Below are positions 13,906 to 22,243 of a stretch of 36,745 nucleotides of DNA, in pieces (the first letter of the stretch is position 1; each line of letters starts with the position of its first letter). Source of the DNA: Anaerolineae bacterium (GTDB taxonomy: Bacteria > Chloroflexota > Anaerolineae > J102); the NCBI GenBank assembly GCA_027002405.1, contig JALWZT010000312.1, forward strand, positions 1 to 36,745. The letters are read 5' to 3'. The position numbers and the translations under genes were made by a program. The notes below the pieces were generated by a model. That model ran no database searches. It was not told the DNA's origin and saw only the letters and a list, made by a program, of their open reading frames with translations.

Positions 13906-15078
13906 TTACGCTGCCAACAGTTGGGCATAGTATGTCAGCAATTTTTGCATTTCCCGCTCTGCATTGAGTGTCTTTGCGGCCTCCAGGGAACGTTGCTTCA
14001 TGGTATGGATGGTGTCTGGCTCCAGGGCGTTGAGCTGATGGGCCAGGGTGGTGGGATGAAAGTCGGCCGCGACAATGCCGTTTTCATACCGTTGCACCAG
14101 GGCGGCCATGGCAGGCGATGGCCCAATGGCCACGGCCAGCCCGGCCATGATGAATTCAAAGAACTTGTTGGGCAGGGCCATGGCATAGCTGAAATTCACC
14201 GGCGGGATGAGAAAAAGCCCGATATCATATGCGTTAATAGTCTGAGGGATTTCGTGCGGGGCCACAGGCTCGCGGAAATGGATGCGGCCCGGAGCCCGAG
14301 CCTGGGCCCTTTCCTTGAGTTCCCGCAGGTAGCGCCCGCCTGGGTCCGGGAGCAGCATAAAGTCCAGCGAAAAGCGCGGCTCGGTATGGGCCATCATCTC
14401 GATCATCCCCTCCAACCGGCGTTCACGAATGGCGCCTCCGTGGTGAATGAGGCGGATGTGTTCCGGATCGACGGGGTGGAAGGGGAGGGCCTGGTAGAAG
14501 GGCGCGTTGAGGATGACTTCCACGTGGAGGCCGAAGGTTTCTTCGTAGCGACGGGCGATGTGGGCTTCCACCGTGGTCATCAAGTGGGCCTGAGGCGCAT
14601 AAGTGGCAATGAGATAGGTATAAAGGGGTTGGGCCAGAAGCCGCCAGCGCCAGTCATTGGCCCGGTGTGCAGGGCTGTATTCGTGAGCGTCGAACAGGAC
14701 TTTGGCCCCAGTACGGCGAGCCGCCTCGATGGCGATGGGCAGACTGATGATCTCGTTGGCGTGGATGATATGGGGGCGGGAGTCGACCACCGCCTGGAGG
14801 GCCTGATGATGGTCGGGTTTGGCCCAGTACCAGGCTTCAAAGGCCCGCGTGGTGACGCGCCCCCCCAACATGCGCGCGACCTGCAAGGCTCGTTTTGGGG
14901 TAGGGAGAATAACCCTCTGCACTGGCCGCATGGTCACGTGGGGCCGTGGGTGGTCCAGATGCCCCCATCCCACCACAGTGACCTCGTAATCCTGGCTGGC
15001 CGCGTCGATTTCTCGCAGAACGCGGCCGTCCTGGTGGATGAGGGAAAGGGAGAGGATGGTGAGGCGGGGACGGGGCAT
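13906..15078 (-). CDS. Glycosyltransferase, GT4-like
   Basis: A 390-residue retaining glycosyltransferase of GT-B fold that would add a sugar to a surface glycan. The N-terminal Rossmann half shows LSLSLIHQDGRVLREID and HIIHANEIISLPIAIEAARRTG followed by LFDAHEYSP, the arrangement seen in group-1 transferases. The C-terminal half has RLIHHGGAIRERRLEGMIEMM, FMLLPDPGG, the HEIPQTINAYDIGLFLIPP segment, and ALPNKFFEFIMAGLAVAIG, the E-x7-type donor-sugar region in a divergent form. The ATG at 15078 has no ribosome site; repeat sequence (TTTGTAAAT) reaches to two bases before it. The gene lies in a run of minus-strand surface-glycan genes but is separated from the next by 276 bp of repeats. Donor and acceptor are unknown. 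Confidence 0.85.
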   Translation of the reverse strand: MPRPRLTILSLSLIHQDGRVLREIDAASQDYEVTVVGWGHLDHPRPHVTMRPVQRVILPTPKRALQVARMLGGRVTTRAFEAWYWAKPDHHQALQAVVDSRPHIIHANEIISLPIAIEAARRTGAKVLFDAHEYSPAHRANDWRWRLLAQPLYTYLIATYAPQAHLMTTVEAHIARRYEETFGLHVEVILNAPFYQALPFHPVDPEHIRLIHHGGAIRERRLEGMIEMMAHTEPRFSLDFMLLPDPGGRYLRELKERAQARAPGRIHFREPVAPHEIPQTINAYDIGLFLIPPVNFSYAMALPNKFFEFIMAGLAVAIGPSPAMAALVQRYENGIVAADFHPTTLAHQLNALEPDTIHTMKQRSLEAAKTLNAEREMQKLLTYYAQLLAA

Positions 15079-15354
15079 GATTTACAAAAGAACGCAGATT
15101 CCTACTGATTACTGATCACTGATCACTGATTACTCTATTTACAAAGCAGTCGCCACGAGCGGCGGCTCGCCGATACCGAGGAAAACGCCTCGCGGCCAGG
15201 CTGGCGGTCCTGAAACGTGATGCGTAATGCGTAATGCGTGATGCGTGATGCGTGATGCGTAAGGTTCTCACGTTTCACGTTTCACTCATCACGCCCATTG
15301 CTGCCTCGCCCAACGTGGGCTTCGAGTTGCTTTTGCAAACGAACGCAACGCTAT
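15079..15354. repeat. Repeat-mosaic spacer
   Basis: A period-7 ACTGATT/ACTGATC array lies at 15102-15133. A CTATTTACAAAGCAG-started module follows (15133-15147), with GAGCGGCGGCTCGCCGATACC, then period-7 GTGATGC arrays (15218-15262) opposite CACGTTT arrays (15269-15284). The spacer ends with CTATTTACGGAACAG, which overlaps the stop codon of the deacetylase gene. No gene is seen. Confidence 0.8.
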
Positions 15355-16725
15355 TTACGGAACAGTCGCGGGGGCTGTCACAAAACGACGATAGACTTCC
15401 ATCCAGGGGCGGCGGTTGGGGGGCGTGAGGGTATTGTGCCATAAGAGATGCATCTCGCCCCCGACTTCCTGTACGCGACGGGCCAGATGGCGCAGACGGG
15501 CCAGGCCCTGGGCCGGGGTGAGACCGCGATAAGTGATGAGGGTGCTATCCATCACATGGAGGGGATGTTCACGCACGGGCAGGGTGTGGTCGGCTATGAG
15601 ATCGAAAACAGGGAAGGGATGGGCCGTGCCACAGCGGAATCCTTCGTGATCGTGGTAGCCCAGGGTGGCGTCTTCGACAACCCCGGCCTGGGCCGCGATA
15701 CGCCAGGTATCGGGCACGCGAAAGCGCAGGTAGTGTTGGCGGGCGTGGTGGATGTTTCGGCCGAGGGTGGTTTCCAGCCGGGCTTTTTCCGCCTGATAGC
15801 GGATAGGGTCAAGATAGGTATGATAGCCTGGATGGATGCCGATAATGTGACCGCGAGCGCTGAGTTCGCGGAGACGTCGCACCAGGGCGGGCGTGTGGAC
15901 TGGGAATCCCTCGTCGTAGGCTGCGGGGACCGCGGCCATGATGTAAAAGACCCCTCGGTAGCCGGCCTGTTCATCCAGTTGGGCCAGATTATCCATCGCG
16001 CTCAAGTAGGGGTTGTGGTCGAGCCAAAGCCGCCCCATGAGAAAATCCCGGATGTCTTCCAGCGCCCAGACAGGACGTTTTTGTCGCCACAGGTCGTGGA
16101 TGGTTTGGCGCAAGGCTTCATTGGGATGGAGGAATCGACGCAGATGATCGATGTCATGACTCAGACGCAGGCTGAAACCGCGTTGGGGTCGCTGCCAGGA
16201 AGGAAAACGTTTTTGCAACCATGCCTGCAAGATTATGGCGTAGCGGTCCACCACGGGTTGATCCAAAAAGCCCTGGCGATAGGCCACCGACGCGGTAGCA
16301 GGAAGGCGATCATGGGAATCGCGCTGAGCGATGACGATTTCCTCCCAACGGGTAAGCATGAAGAGGATGGTGGCAATGAGATCGATCGCGAAGAGGATCG
16401 AACCATCCTCCCTCACCCTCACAGGCGGTCTTTTCCCGGCCGTTTCACCCCAGAAGAGGACGGGCAGGGCATCATCAAAGGGACGGGGATAGCCGGGTGG
16501 GAAAAGGGCTTCCGCGGGCAGCCAATTCAGAGAGTTGGGGGGAAGCTGAATGAGCTGCTCCCAGGCCTCGGCGGCCGCGGGGGAAATGATCACGCCCGGT
16601 GCAGGGAGGGGGGTGTGAGGTGGGCCGTAGACACGGGGAATGGTGAGTTCCTCGGCACCGGCCAGGGCCCAAAGCCGTTCCCAGGCATAGGCGATGGCGT
16701 TGGGGGTGAGGGGCGGCTCAATCAT
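15355..16725 (-). CDS. Polysaccharide deacetylase-like protein with N-terminal accessory domain
   Basis: A 456-residue carbohydrate esterase 4-like protein. Residues 1 to about 190 form an accessory domain of the kind found before such deacetylases in surface-polysaccharide clusters. The NodB-like region begins at FSLRLSHDIDHLRRF (about 194-208), where the paired Asp and His would bind metal, and contains GHIIGIHPGYHTYLDP (about 300-315) with the HxxxH metal motif; later come FRVPDTWRIAAQAG and GYHDHEGFRCGTAHPF. I start it at ATG 16725, after GGAGGATGCTTC, overlapping the end of the FemAB-like gene by eight nucleotides. The stop TAA is inside GTTCCGTAAATAG, the repeat boundary. It probably removes acetyl groups from a surface glycan; no signal peptide is seen. 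Confidence 0.85.
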   Translation of the reverse strand: MIEPPLTPNAIAYAWERLWALAGAEELTIPRVYGPPHTPLPAPGVIISPAAAEAWEQLIQLPPNSLNWLPAEALFPPGYPRPFDDALPVLFWGETAGKRPPVRVREDGSILFAIDLIATILFMLTRWEEIVIAQRDSHDRLPATASVAYRQGFLDQPVVDRYAIILQAWLQKRFPSWQRPQRGFSLRLSHDIDHLRRFLHPNEALRQTIHDLWRQKRPVWALEDIRDFLMGRLWLDHNPYLSAMDNLAQLDEQAGYRGVFYIMAAVPAAYDEGFPVHTPALVRRLRELSARGHIIGIHPGYHTYLDPIRYQAEKARLETTLGRNIHHARQHYLRFRVPDTWRIAAQAGVVEDATLGYHDHEGFRCGTAHPFPVFDLIADHTLPVREHPLHVMDSTLITYRGLTPAQGLARLRHLARRVQEVGGEMHLLWHNTLTPPNRRPWMEVYRRFVTAPATVP

Positions 16726-17650
16726 GAAGCATCCTCCACCAGGCGCGCAGGTCTTGACGCACGCGAAAGGCCAGGGAGGTGGTTTTCGTGAGATGGAAGT
16801 AGGGGGTTTGGCGGGCGCCAAAGGAACGGAAGAAGCGCTCCACCCCAGGGATCATCGACCCTTCAAAGTCAAAAACATGGGTGACCCCCGCGGCGAACTG
16901 GATGGCTTCCCACATGAGCAGGCTGGGCGCGCCACTGGCCTGCAACGCGGGATCGTTGCCACCCATGAGGTAGTAGGCTGCGTGGTCATCCCATACCAAA
17001 TAGAGCGCGGCGTGGATGCGGCCCTGGGCATCTTCGGCGAAGAAGATGCGCCGCTGATGATGGGCGGCGCACGCCGCGTCGATACGCATCAGGTCCTCCA
17101 GGCTGTAGGATGGCTGCAGGCCCTGGCGTTGGAATGTCATTTGATTGAGTCGCCAAAAGGTGGCCACATCCCCTTCGGTATGGACAACGACTTGCTTTTG
17201 AGCTTTGCGGATGGCCCGCTTGATATTGGGCCGAAACGCGTCCCACACCTGATCCAGGTCAGTCAAGTCATCGATAAGATAGGTGTAGTAGGTGGTTTGC
17301 CGGAAGCCTCGCCAGTAAAAAGGCAGCCAATTGGTAAAACGCGGATGAAAGCGTTGGGAAAAGAAGTCAAAGGGGGGGAGTTGCTGAATCAGGGCATTCA
17401 GGAGTTGATGTTCTCGTGAAAGACGGGTGGCGTATTTGCCCGGCAAGGGCGCTAGCCACGGCCCCAGATAGGGCGTGAGCCGTGGCATGTCCATTACTGA
17501 AAGATGGCGGTGTCGGCGGTAGATGTAGGGCATGGAGGCAATGACACGGCCATTTTCTTCGATGGTAGCCACATGCCAGGCCCCTGGCGCGACAGCTTCC
17601 AGCCACCAGTCCTGGAAAAAGATGGGCAGATGGGAAAGGGAATCAGTCAT
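16718..17650 (-). CDS. FemAB/GNAT-like acyltransferase
   Basis: A 310-residue protein of the FemAB/BioF2-like acyltransferase group, two tandem GNAT folds that use acyl-CoA or aminoacyl-tRNA. Supporting segments are the N-terminal HLPIFFQDWWLEAVAPGAWH, the central FRPNIKRAIRKAQKQVVVH (residues about 140-158, the KRxIRKA pattern of this family), MTFQRQGLQPSYS, and the second GNAT core AALYLVWDDHAAYYLMGGND, with FDFEGSMIPGVERFFRSFGA near the C-terminus. I start it at ATG 17650. An earlier in-frame ATG (17767) would encode only repeat translation. A period-7 GTCCGAT-type array reaches almost to this start, with no ribosome site. Its stop overlaps the deacetylase start, so the two are coupled. 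Confidence 0.82.
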   Translation of the reverse strand: MTDSLSHLPIFFQDWWLEAVAPGAWHVATIEENGRVIASMPYIYRRHRHLSVMDMPRLTPYLGPWLAPLPGKYATRLSREHQLLNALIQQLPPFDFFSQRFHPRFTNWLPFYWRGFRQTTYYTYLIDDLTDLDQVWDAFRPNIKRAIRKAQKQVVVHTEGDVATFWRLNQMTFQRQGLQPSYSLEDLMRIDAACAAHHQRRIFFAEDAQGRIHAALYLVWDDHAAYYLMGGNDPALQASGAPSLLMWEAIQFAAGVTHVFDFEGSMIPGVERFFRSFGARQTPYFHLTKTTSLAFRVRQDLRAWWRMLHD

Positions 17651-18068
17651 GTGTCTGATGTCCGATGTCCGATGTCTAATGTCCAATGTCCGATGAAAAT
17701 AGAATGCAGATGCATGCAGATTTCCGCAGATATTCGTCATGCTGAGCGACCGGAGGGAGCGAAGCATCTAGCGAGCGAAGCGAGCGCCATGCCGTGGTTT
17801 TTTGCGCTTCGCTAGATTCCTCGGTCGCTTCGCTCCCTCGGAATGACGTCGCACGGCTCTATTTTCATAGCAGGCGCCACGAACGGCAGCTCGCTGATAC
17901 CAATGAAAACGCCTCGCAGCCAGGCTGGCGGTCCTGAAACGTGATGCGTAATGCGTGATGCGTAAGGCTCTCACGTTTCACGTTTCACGCATCACGCCCG
18001 TTGCCGCCTCGCTCAACGTAGGCCTGGCGATCTTAATCCTAATCCTAATCCTAATCCTAATCCTGATC

Positions 18069-18123
18069 CTATTTTCGGAACAGTCACCATGAGCGACAGC
18101 TCACCACATAACAATGAAAATAG
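18069..18123. mobile_element. Compact 55-bp CTATTTTC-bounded element
   Basis: This is the clearest single unit of the family. It starts CTATTTTCGGAACAG, contains the CATGAGCGACAGCTCACC core with a GAGC/GCTC mini-hairpin, and ends GAAAATAG, the inverse of its first eight bases. Near-identical units are at about 29768-29820 (reversed), 36272-36324 and 36592-36644. Mobility is inferred from dispersal; no target duplication was identified. Confidence 0.6.
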
Positions 18124-18158
18124 GGACGCAGTCTGCAGGTTTGCAGGTGGCACGTGGC

Positions 18159-18291
18159 AAGTGGTCACGGTGTGCGTCTCAGACATTTGGCGTGGTTTAG
18201 CCGAGCGAAGTAGCGTTTGCCACGCCCGCCCGGCGATGAAGTCGCCGGGCTATAAAACGGCGCCGGATGAATCCGGCTAGCCCCGCAACTG
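18159..18291 (-). repeat. 133-bp dispersed repeat, arm B
   Basis: Inverted copy of 124-256, with about four mismatches over 133 bp, 18 kb away. The near-identity shows recent duplication, or conversion between the copies. It carries the same two short hairpins. It ends eight bases before the stop codon of the sulfotransferase gene. Confidence 0.85.
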
Positions 18292-18299
18292 ATTACTGA

Positions 18300-19268
18300 T
18301 CACTGATTACTGATTACTGATTTACGGAACAATCGGCCTTGCTGTGCCGCCACATAAGCCCGCAGCGCGTCCTCCAGATCGGGCTCCAGGGTACCGCCCG
18401 AGGAGATGGGAAAGTGGGTGGGGATCCCCCCAGGACGCCGGGCGAGGGAGGCTCCTCGGGCGGATAGGAAATGGTTGATGCGCGCCAGGCTGCTTTGCAC
18501 ATCCTGGCAAAAAGATTCATATTGGATATCCAGGAATCGCTGTGGGCCCATGATGGGACGCGCAGCATCGATGGCTTCGTGGATAGCGATTATCTGTTCC
18601 ACCACCTGTTGATGCGGGGGTAGACGCTCCAGGTCCGCCACCTGGGCAGGGCGGGCAGACCACCAGGGCCGATAGTCGCCGTGAATGCGTTTGCGGGCGA
18701 CCAGTAAGGAACGGGCGTTGGCCAGGGGATCGCGATGAACAACGATGAAGCTGGCTTCGGGCAGGGCCCGGGCCAGGGGGAGCAGGCGCAGGGAGTTTAT
18801 CAGGTTTTTGAAAAGGAAAGGACGCCTGGCCGCCACGATGAGATGTGCGATGGCCACGCGCAACGTTCGCTCTTTGGAGGCGGGGATGGAAGTCACGGCC
18901 TGGGGGCGATGCGGAAAGAAGCGGTACCAGAAATCACCGCATTCACTGGGTGCGGTGCGCCCCCGAGTGCGTCCGTATTCGGAAGTGAAGTCAAGTGCGG
19001 GGCGGGCGATGTGGGGGAAGAGCCAGCGTTCCACCAGCGCGGGCGCGCCGAAAAAGCGACAATGCAGGTTGGAAAGATAACCCACATCCAAAGCTTCCAC
19101 CAGGGTCTGGTAGAGGAGGGTGCTGCCCGAACGGGGGGCGCCGATGATGAAGATGGGGGGATGAGGCAGCGGTGCGGGAGGGGAGGACCGTGCTCGGACA
19201 TCCCAGGCGTGCAATCCTCGATTCAATGCGCTGAGCAGGCGTCTGCGGAGTGAGGGAAAAGCGTTCAT
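18300..19268 (-). CDS. Sulfotransferase
   Basis: A 322-residue PAPS-dependent sulfotransferase, probably modifying a surface glycan. The 5'-phosphosulfate loop IFIIGAPRSGSTLLYQTL (about residues 39-56) and the 3'-phosphate motif FIVVHRDPLANARSLL (about 173-188) are both present, and QRFLDIQYESFCQDVQSSL matches the usual third element. The ATG at 19268 lies six nucleotides after the methyltransferase stop, so the genes form one operon. The end is odd. After LFR the frame runs through GTTCCGTAAATC and a period-7 AATCAGT array, giving KSVISNQ and then TGA. The native stop seems to have been lost, and the repeat supplies the last seven residues and the stop. Confidence 0.9.
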   Translation of the reverse strand: MNAFPSLRRRLLSALNRGLHAWDVRARSSPPAPLPHPPIFIIGAPRSGSTLLYQTLVEALDVGYLSNLHCRFFGAPALVERWLFPHIARPALDFTSEYGRTRGRTAPSECGDFWYRFFPHRPQAVTSIPASKERTLRVAIAHLIVAARRPFLFKNLINSLRLLPLARALPEASFIVVHRDPLANARSLLVARKRIHGDYRPWWSARPAQVADLERLPPHQQVVEQIIAIHEAIDAARPIMGPQRFLDIQYESFCQDVQSSLARINHFLSARGASLARRPGGIPTHFPISSGGTLEPDLEDALRAYVAAQQGRLFRKSVISNQ

Positions 19269-19274
19269 CGGGCC

Positions 19275-19943
19275 TCAACGGGCGTCGCAACGTTCGAAGG
19301 CGTAAAAAAGATAGGTGCCCCAAACTTCCTCGCGGCGACGCAAACAAAATCCTGCCTGGGCAAAGGTAGCTTCGAGTTTCTGCCTGGTAATTTGCTGAAA
19401 ATCAACTTCCCAGAAATGGTGAGGAGTGGTTATGGCGCCGATTTTGCGGGTCAGACGCCAGGAGATAGGTTTGAGCTTGGGGAGTTTCAAATCGAGATGG
19501 AAAAATGTCGCCCGATTCATGGGGACACTGATAAAAATCATGCGCCGACAAACGGCATGGAGACGCGGCAATAATGTTTCCACTTGTTCAAAGGGGATGT
19601 GCTCCAGGACTTCGAAGGCGAGGATATGGTCATATGCCTGCGCGGCGAAATCATGTGTGACGATATTGGCGACGATATCGGGGTGTTTCTCTTCGTCGAT
19701 GTCGATGGTGGTTACTTTGAAGCCTTTGGATCGTAGATAATTGGCCGTAAACCCGGACCCCACCCCGATTTCCAGGATGTGCTCCCCGGGCTGGATCCAT
19801 CCTTGCATGATTTTTTGCTGATGCCAGTAATGCCGCCAACGCTTTTCCGGTTCTAATTCATGAATCCAGGCGGTGGAATAGCGATAGACAACATTATCAA
19901 CGATCTGCTGTTTTTCGTCGGGATGCGATTTGTTTGCGGTCAT
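19275..19943 (-). CDS. Class I SAM-dependent methyltransferase
   Basis: A 222-residue methyltransferase. The SAM-binding core is clear: ILEIGVGSGFTANYLRSKGF (about residues 55-74, motif I), VTTIDIDEEKHPDIV (acidic ribose-binding strand), and YDHILAFEVLEHIPFEQVETLL (motif IV). The N-terminal VVYRYSTAWIHELEPEKRWRHYW segment is characteristic of methyltransferases in surface-polysaccharide clusters. I start it at ATG 19943, which overlaps the flippase stop as ATGA; an in-frame ATG at 19991 would lie inside the flippase gene. The substrate is unknown, probably a glycan or lipid-linked sugar. Confidence 0.87.
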   Translation of the reverse strand: MTANKSHPDEKQQIVDNVVYRYSTAWIHELEPEKRWRHYWHQQKIMQGWIQPGEHILEIGVGSGFTANYLRSKGFKVTTIDIDEEKHPDIVANIVTHDFAAQAYDHILAFEVLEHIPFEQVETLLPRLHAVCRRMIFISVPMNRATFFHLDLKLPKLKPISWRLTRKIGAITTPHHFWEVDFQQITRQKLEATFAQAGFCLRRREEVWGTYLFYAFERCDAR

Positions 19944-21403
19944 GGTTTCCGATTCAACAGAGAGGCGCGTAATTGCGGCTCCTTTTGCCATTGGTATAAG
20001 CCATACAGGGCCAGGAGCCCGGCCGCCACCGAGATGACACCAAGGGCACTGACTTCAAGCCTTTGTAGCGCGAGGAGCAAGGCCCCCGCAGGGAGAATGG
20101 GCCAGCCTTTCATCCAAAGGATATGGAGGGCTTGGCGCAAGGGCACTCCAGACGAGCGAAGAACGATCAAGCTGAGGGAACCGTACAGGAAAATGCCCGA
20201 TAAAGCAAACAACCCCAGCATTATCCTGGGGCTCTCCAACCAACCGCCCAGGCCCAGAGCCAGGAAACGGGAGGTCAAGATGGCCGCGTTGAGGCGGAAG
20301 CTCCATTCTTGTTTTTCCAGCACGCTGAACATGGTGCTCATGGGGGAAGAGATAAACCAAAAGAAGATCCAAGGGGCCAGGATCTGGGTGTACACCCCGG
20401 CCTCACGCCAGCGGTCGCCGAAAAGGACCTGGAAAAGATCGGGAGCGATGAAAAACAGAAGCATGAGAGGGAAAAAGCTAAGGGTGACCAGGGAACGAAA
20501 GGTGTTCATCACCACTTGGTCCAGATTCCCCTCGTGTCGGGCCGCCGAAGCCCGCTGGAAAAACACCTGGGCGATGGAACTGCCCACCAACCGCATGGGC
20601 AATTCGATAACGCGGTTCCCCAGGGCAAAGAACCCCACTTCGATGGGCGAAAAGAAGAAGGAAAGGAAGAAGGTAGGTAGTTGCCAGGAGATGCTGTTCA
20701 TCAGGGTGGCGCCCACGTTGTAGCGAGGGAATTTGCGGTAGCGCCGGGCCGCGCCCATCATGCCCGCGCGGGTGACATGCTGGCGGAGCACGCGTCCCAT
20801 GCCGCGACCACTCATGGCAGCCAGGGTGACTGCTCCGGTGATCTGCCCAATGACGACGCCGGCGATAAGCCCGCCTCCTTCAACATGCCCCATCCCTCCC
20901 ACAACCAACTGGGTTCCGGCCTGGGTGCCGGACTGCACCATGCGCACCAGGGAAAGGCGCCCAAAGTTGCGATGGCGGGAATGCCAGTAGTTAAGCACCA
21001 GCAATGCGCCACCGAATAAGACCGAAACAGGGATGAGCCCCAGATAGGGGATGAGTGCGGTTGCGTGGAGCCATCGGGCCAGGGGCGGGCCTGCCAGCAA
21101 GAGGATGGGGGTCAAAACCAGCGCCGTAATCAGCACCACCAAAAGCGCAAGGCCAAAGACCTCTGTAGCGTCCTCATCCTTTTCGGGCAACATGATGGCC
21201 AGTTCGTACCGCAGGCCCGAAATCTGGGTAAGGACCCGTGTCACCGCGATAAAAAGGCCCAACGCGCCAAAGGCGGCGGGGCCGTACAGTCGAGTAAGAA
21301 AGGGCGCGGCCAGGAGGGCTATCCCCTGAGCCAGGGTCGCGCCCGACATCAATTTCAGCGCATCAAAGGCGAAGCTTCCGGATGGATCTCTCTTCGCAGT
21401 CAC
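19940..21403 (-). CDS. Polysaccharide flippase (Wzx/MOP-like)
   Basis: A 487-residue inner-membrane protein of the polysaccharide-exporter branch of the MOP superfamily, expected to flip lipid-linked oligosaccharide across the membrane. About a dozen hydrophobic helices are evident. The N-terminus (LKLMSGATLAQGIALLAAPFLTRLYGPAAFGALGLF, read in two parts) is the family hallmark; KFPRYNVGATLMNSISWQLPTF and EVGFFALGNRVIELPMRLVGSSI mark the second half. It starts with GTG at 21403, preceded by TAGGAGATT, which overlaps the stop of the helix-hairpin-helix gene. It overlaps the methyltransferase by four bases. Confidence 0.9.
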   Translation of the reverse strand: MTAKRDPSGSFAFDALKLMSGATLAQGIALLAAPFLTRLYGPAAFGALGLFIAVTRVLTQISGLRYELAIMLPEKDEDATEVFGLALLVVLITALVLTPILLLAGPPLARWLHATALIPYLGLIPVSVLFGGALLVLNYWHSRHRNFGRLSLVRMVQSGTQAGTQLVVGGMGHVEGGGLIAGVVIGQITGAVTLAAMSGRGMGRVLRQHVTRAGMMGAARRYRKFPRYNVGATLMNSISWQLPTFFLSFFFSPIEVGFFALGNRVIELPMRLVGSSIAQVFFQRASAARHEGNLDQVVMNTFRSLVTLSFFPLMLLFFIAPDLFQVLFGDRWREAGVYTQILAPWIFFWFISSPMSTMFSVLEKQEWSFRLNAAILTSRFLALGLGGWLESPRIMLGLFALSGIFLYGSLSLIVLRSSGVPLRQALHILWMKGWPILPAGALLLALQRLEVSALGVISVAAGLLALYGLYQWQKEPQLRASLLNRKP

Positions 21404-21409
21404 AATCTC

Positions 21410-22243
21410 CTAATCCCAGTCCTCATCCCAATCCGATGACGTATCCGTGGCTTCTTCGCCCAACACGCGGCGTTTCAGTTCCCCTGCGGTGTGTTTGAGC
21501 TCATAATTGATGAGGAACCACACGCCTTTCCAGGTTTCGGGGTTCAGGAATTCCTCGGGCGGAGTGTCTTGCAGCATCTCCTTCAGGTCCGCCAGGGTGC
21601 TCACCCCGGGCAGATGGGTCAGGCGTTCCCGAAGGGATTGCGAACGTTCGGCAGCCTCCAGCTTCACCAGATAATTGATGGTGAACCATACCCCTTTCCA
21701 GGTCTCGAAATCTTTGAAGTCTTCCAGGGTGGTTCCTTCCAGGCTTTCTTGCAGGCTTTTGATGGTTTCGGGCGCCAGGCGATCCAGGTTTTCGGTCAAA
21801 AGGGCCTTCATGCGCCGGGGGGTGTAGGGCGGCGGCTGGAATTGAGGGGCAAGATGTCGGAGTTCTTCGGCCAGTTGGTTGAGTTCGGCCACCAGGTCCT
21901 GGAGTTCGGCTTGCAGTTCGGCCGCGGTTTCTTCTCCGGGTTGGGCCGGAGCAGGCTGGGGCTCTGTTTCCTCTAGCTGCACCGGGGCCGGAGGCTCAGA
22001 TTCGAGCCCGGTTTCTTCCTGAGTGGGGGCCGATGCTTCCCGGGCCTTCTCCTGCAATCGTTCTTGCGCCTGTCGAATCCAATCGTCGTACCGGGCCAAA
22101 GCCCCTCGAGCCTGAACAATCGCCTGGAGTTGTTCGGGCGTTGCCGTGGCCAGGTCTTCCAGGGTGAGGATCCCCGCGTCTGCCAGTTGGCGGGCGTATT
22201 TGGGGCCGATGCCTTTAATGGTTTGTAATTCTTGGATGCTCAT
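21410..22243 (-). CDS. Helix-hairpin-helix protein with duplicated ETWKGVW module
   Basis: A 277-residue protein I cannot assign to a named family. Residues 1-45 are a helix-hairpin-helix pair (IQELQTIKGIGPKYARQLADAG and the LTLEDLATATPEQL arm). A Glu/Pro-rich linker (70-110) and a coiled-coil-like helix (107-131) follow. Then come two copies of one module, each with a basic helix leading into ETWKGVWFTINYLVK (180-194) and ETWKGVWFLINYELK (236-250), 56 residues apart. The tail is acidic with Trp (DWDEDWD). No membrane segment is seen. The ATG at 22243 has no ribosome site. It is the first gene of the flippase operon, which suggests a link to surface glycan synthesis or merely shared transcription. 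The DNA of the tail resembles a degenerate period-6 array. Confidence 0.75.
   Translation of the reverse strand: MSIQELQTIKGIGPKYARQLADAGILTLEDLATATPEQLQAIVQARGALARYDDWIRQAQERLQEKAREASAPTQEETGLESEPPAPVQLEETEPQPAPAQPGEETAAELQAELQDLVAELNQLAEELRHLAPQFQPPPYTPRRMKALLTENLDRLAPETIKSLQESLEGTTLEDFKDFETWKGVWFTINYLVKLEAAERSQSLRERLTHLPGVSTLADLKEMLQDTPPEEFLNPETWKGVWFLINYELKHTAGELKRRVLGEEATDTSSDWDEDWD

Larger units (their letters stand above)
17651..18299. repeat. Large repeat-mosaic spacer in the glycan cluster
   Basis: From left: a period-7 GTCCGAT/GTCTAAT array (17652-17692) and a GAAAATAG boundary. Then a palindromic repeat copy (17735-17852), a CTATTTTCATAGCAG module (about 17860) with GATACCAATGAAAACGCC, and period-7 GTGATGC and CACGTTT arrays (17940-17996). 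Next a period-6 array of five or more units (18034-18068) and a compact 55-bp element bounded by inverted CTATTTTC and GAAAATAG (18069-18123). It ends with GCAGGT/GGCACGT units, arm B of the 133-bp repeat (18159-18291) and a period-7 ACTGATT array. No gene is seen. Confidence 0.85.

Noticed and set aside
16726-16821. N-terminal extension of the deacetylase to 16821
   Set aside because: It lies wholly inside the FemAB-like gene in another frame; the ATG at 16725 has a GGAGG site and the usual coupling overlap.
18089-18280. Frame starting MSDSSPHN, with a relative at 36291-36521 starting MSGSSPHN
   Set aside because: The shared N-terminus comes from the ATGAGC core of the compact CTATTTTC element. 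Beyond it the frames diverge into other repeats, and there is no ribosome site or codon bias.
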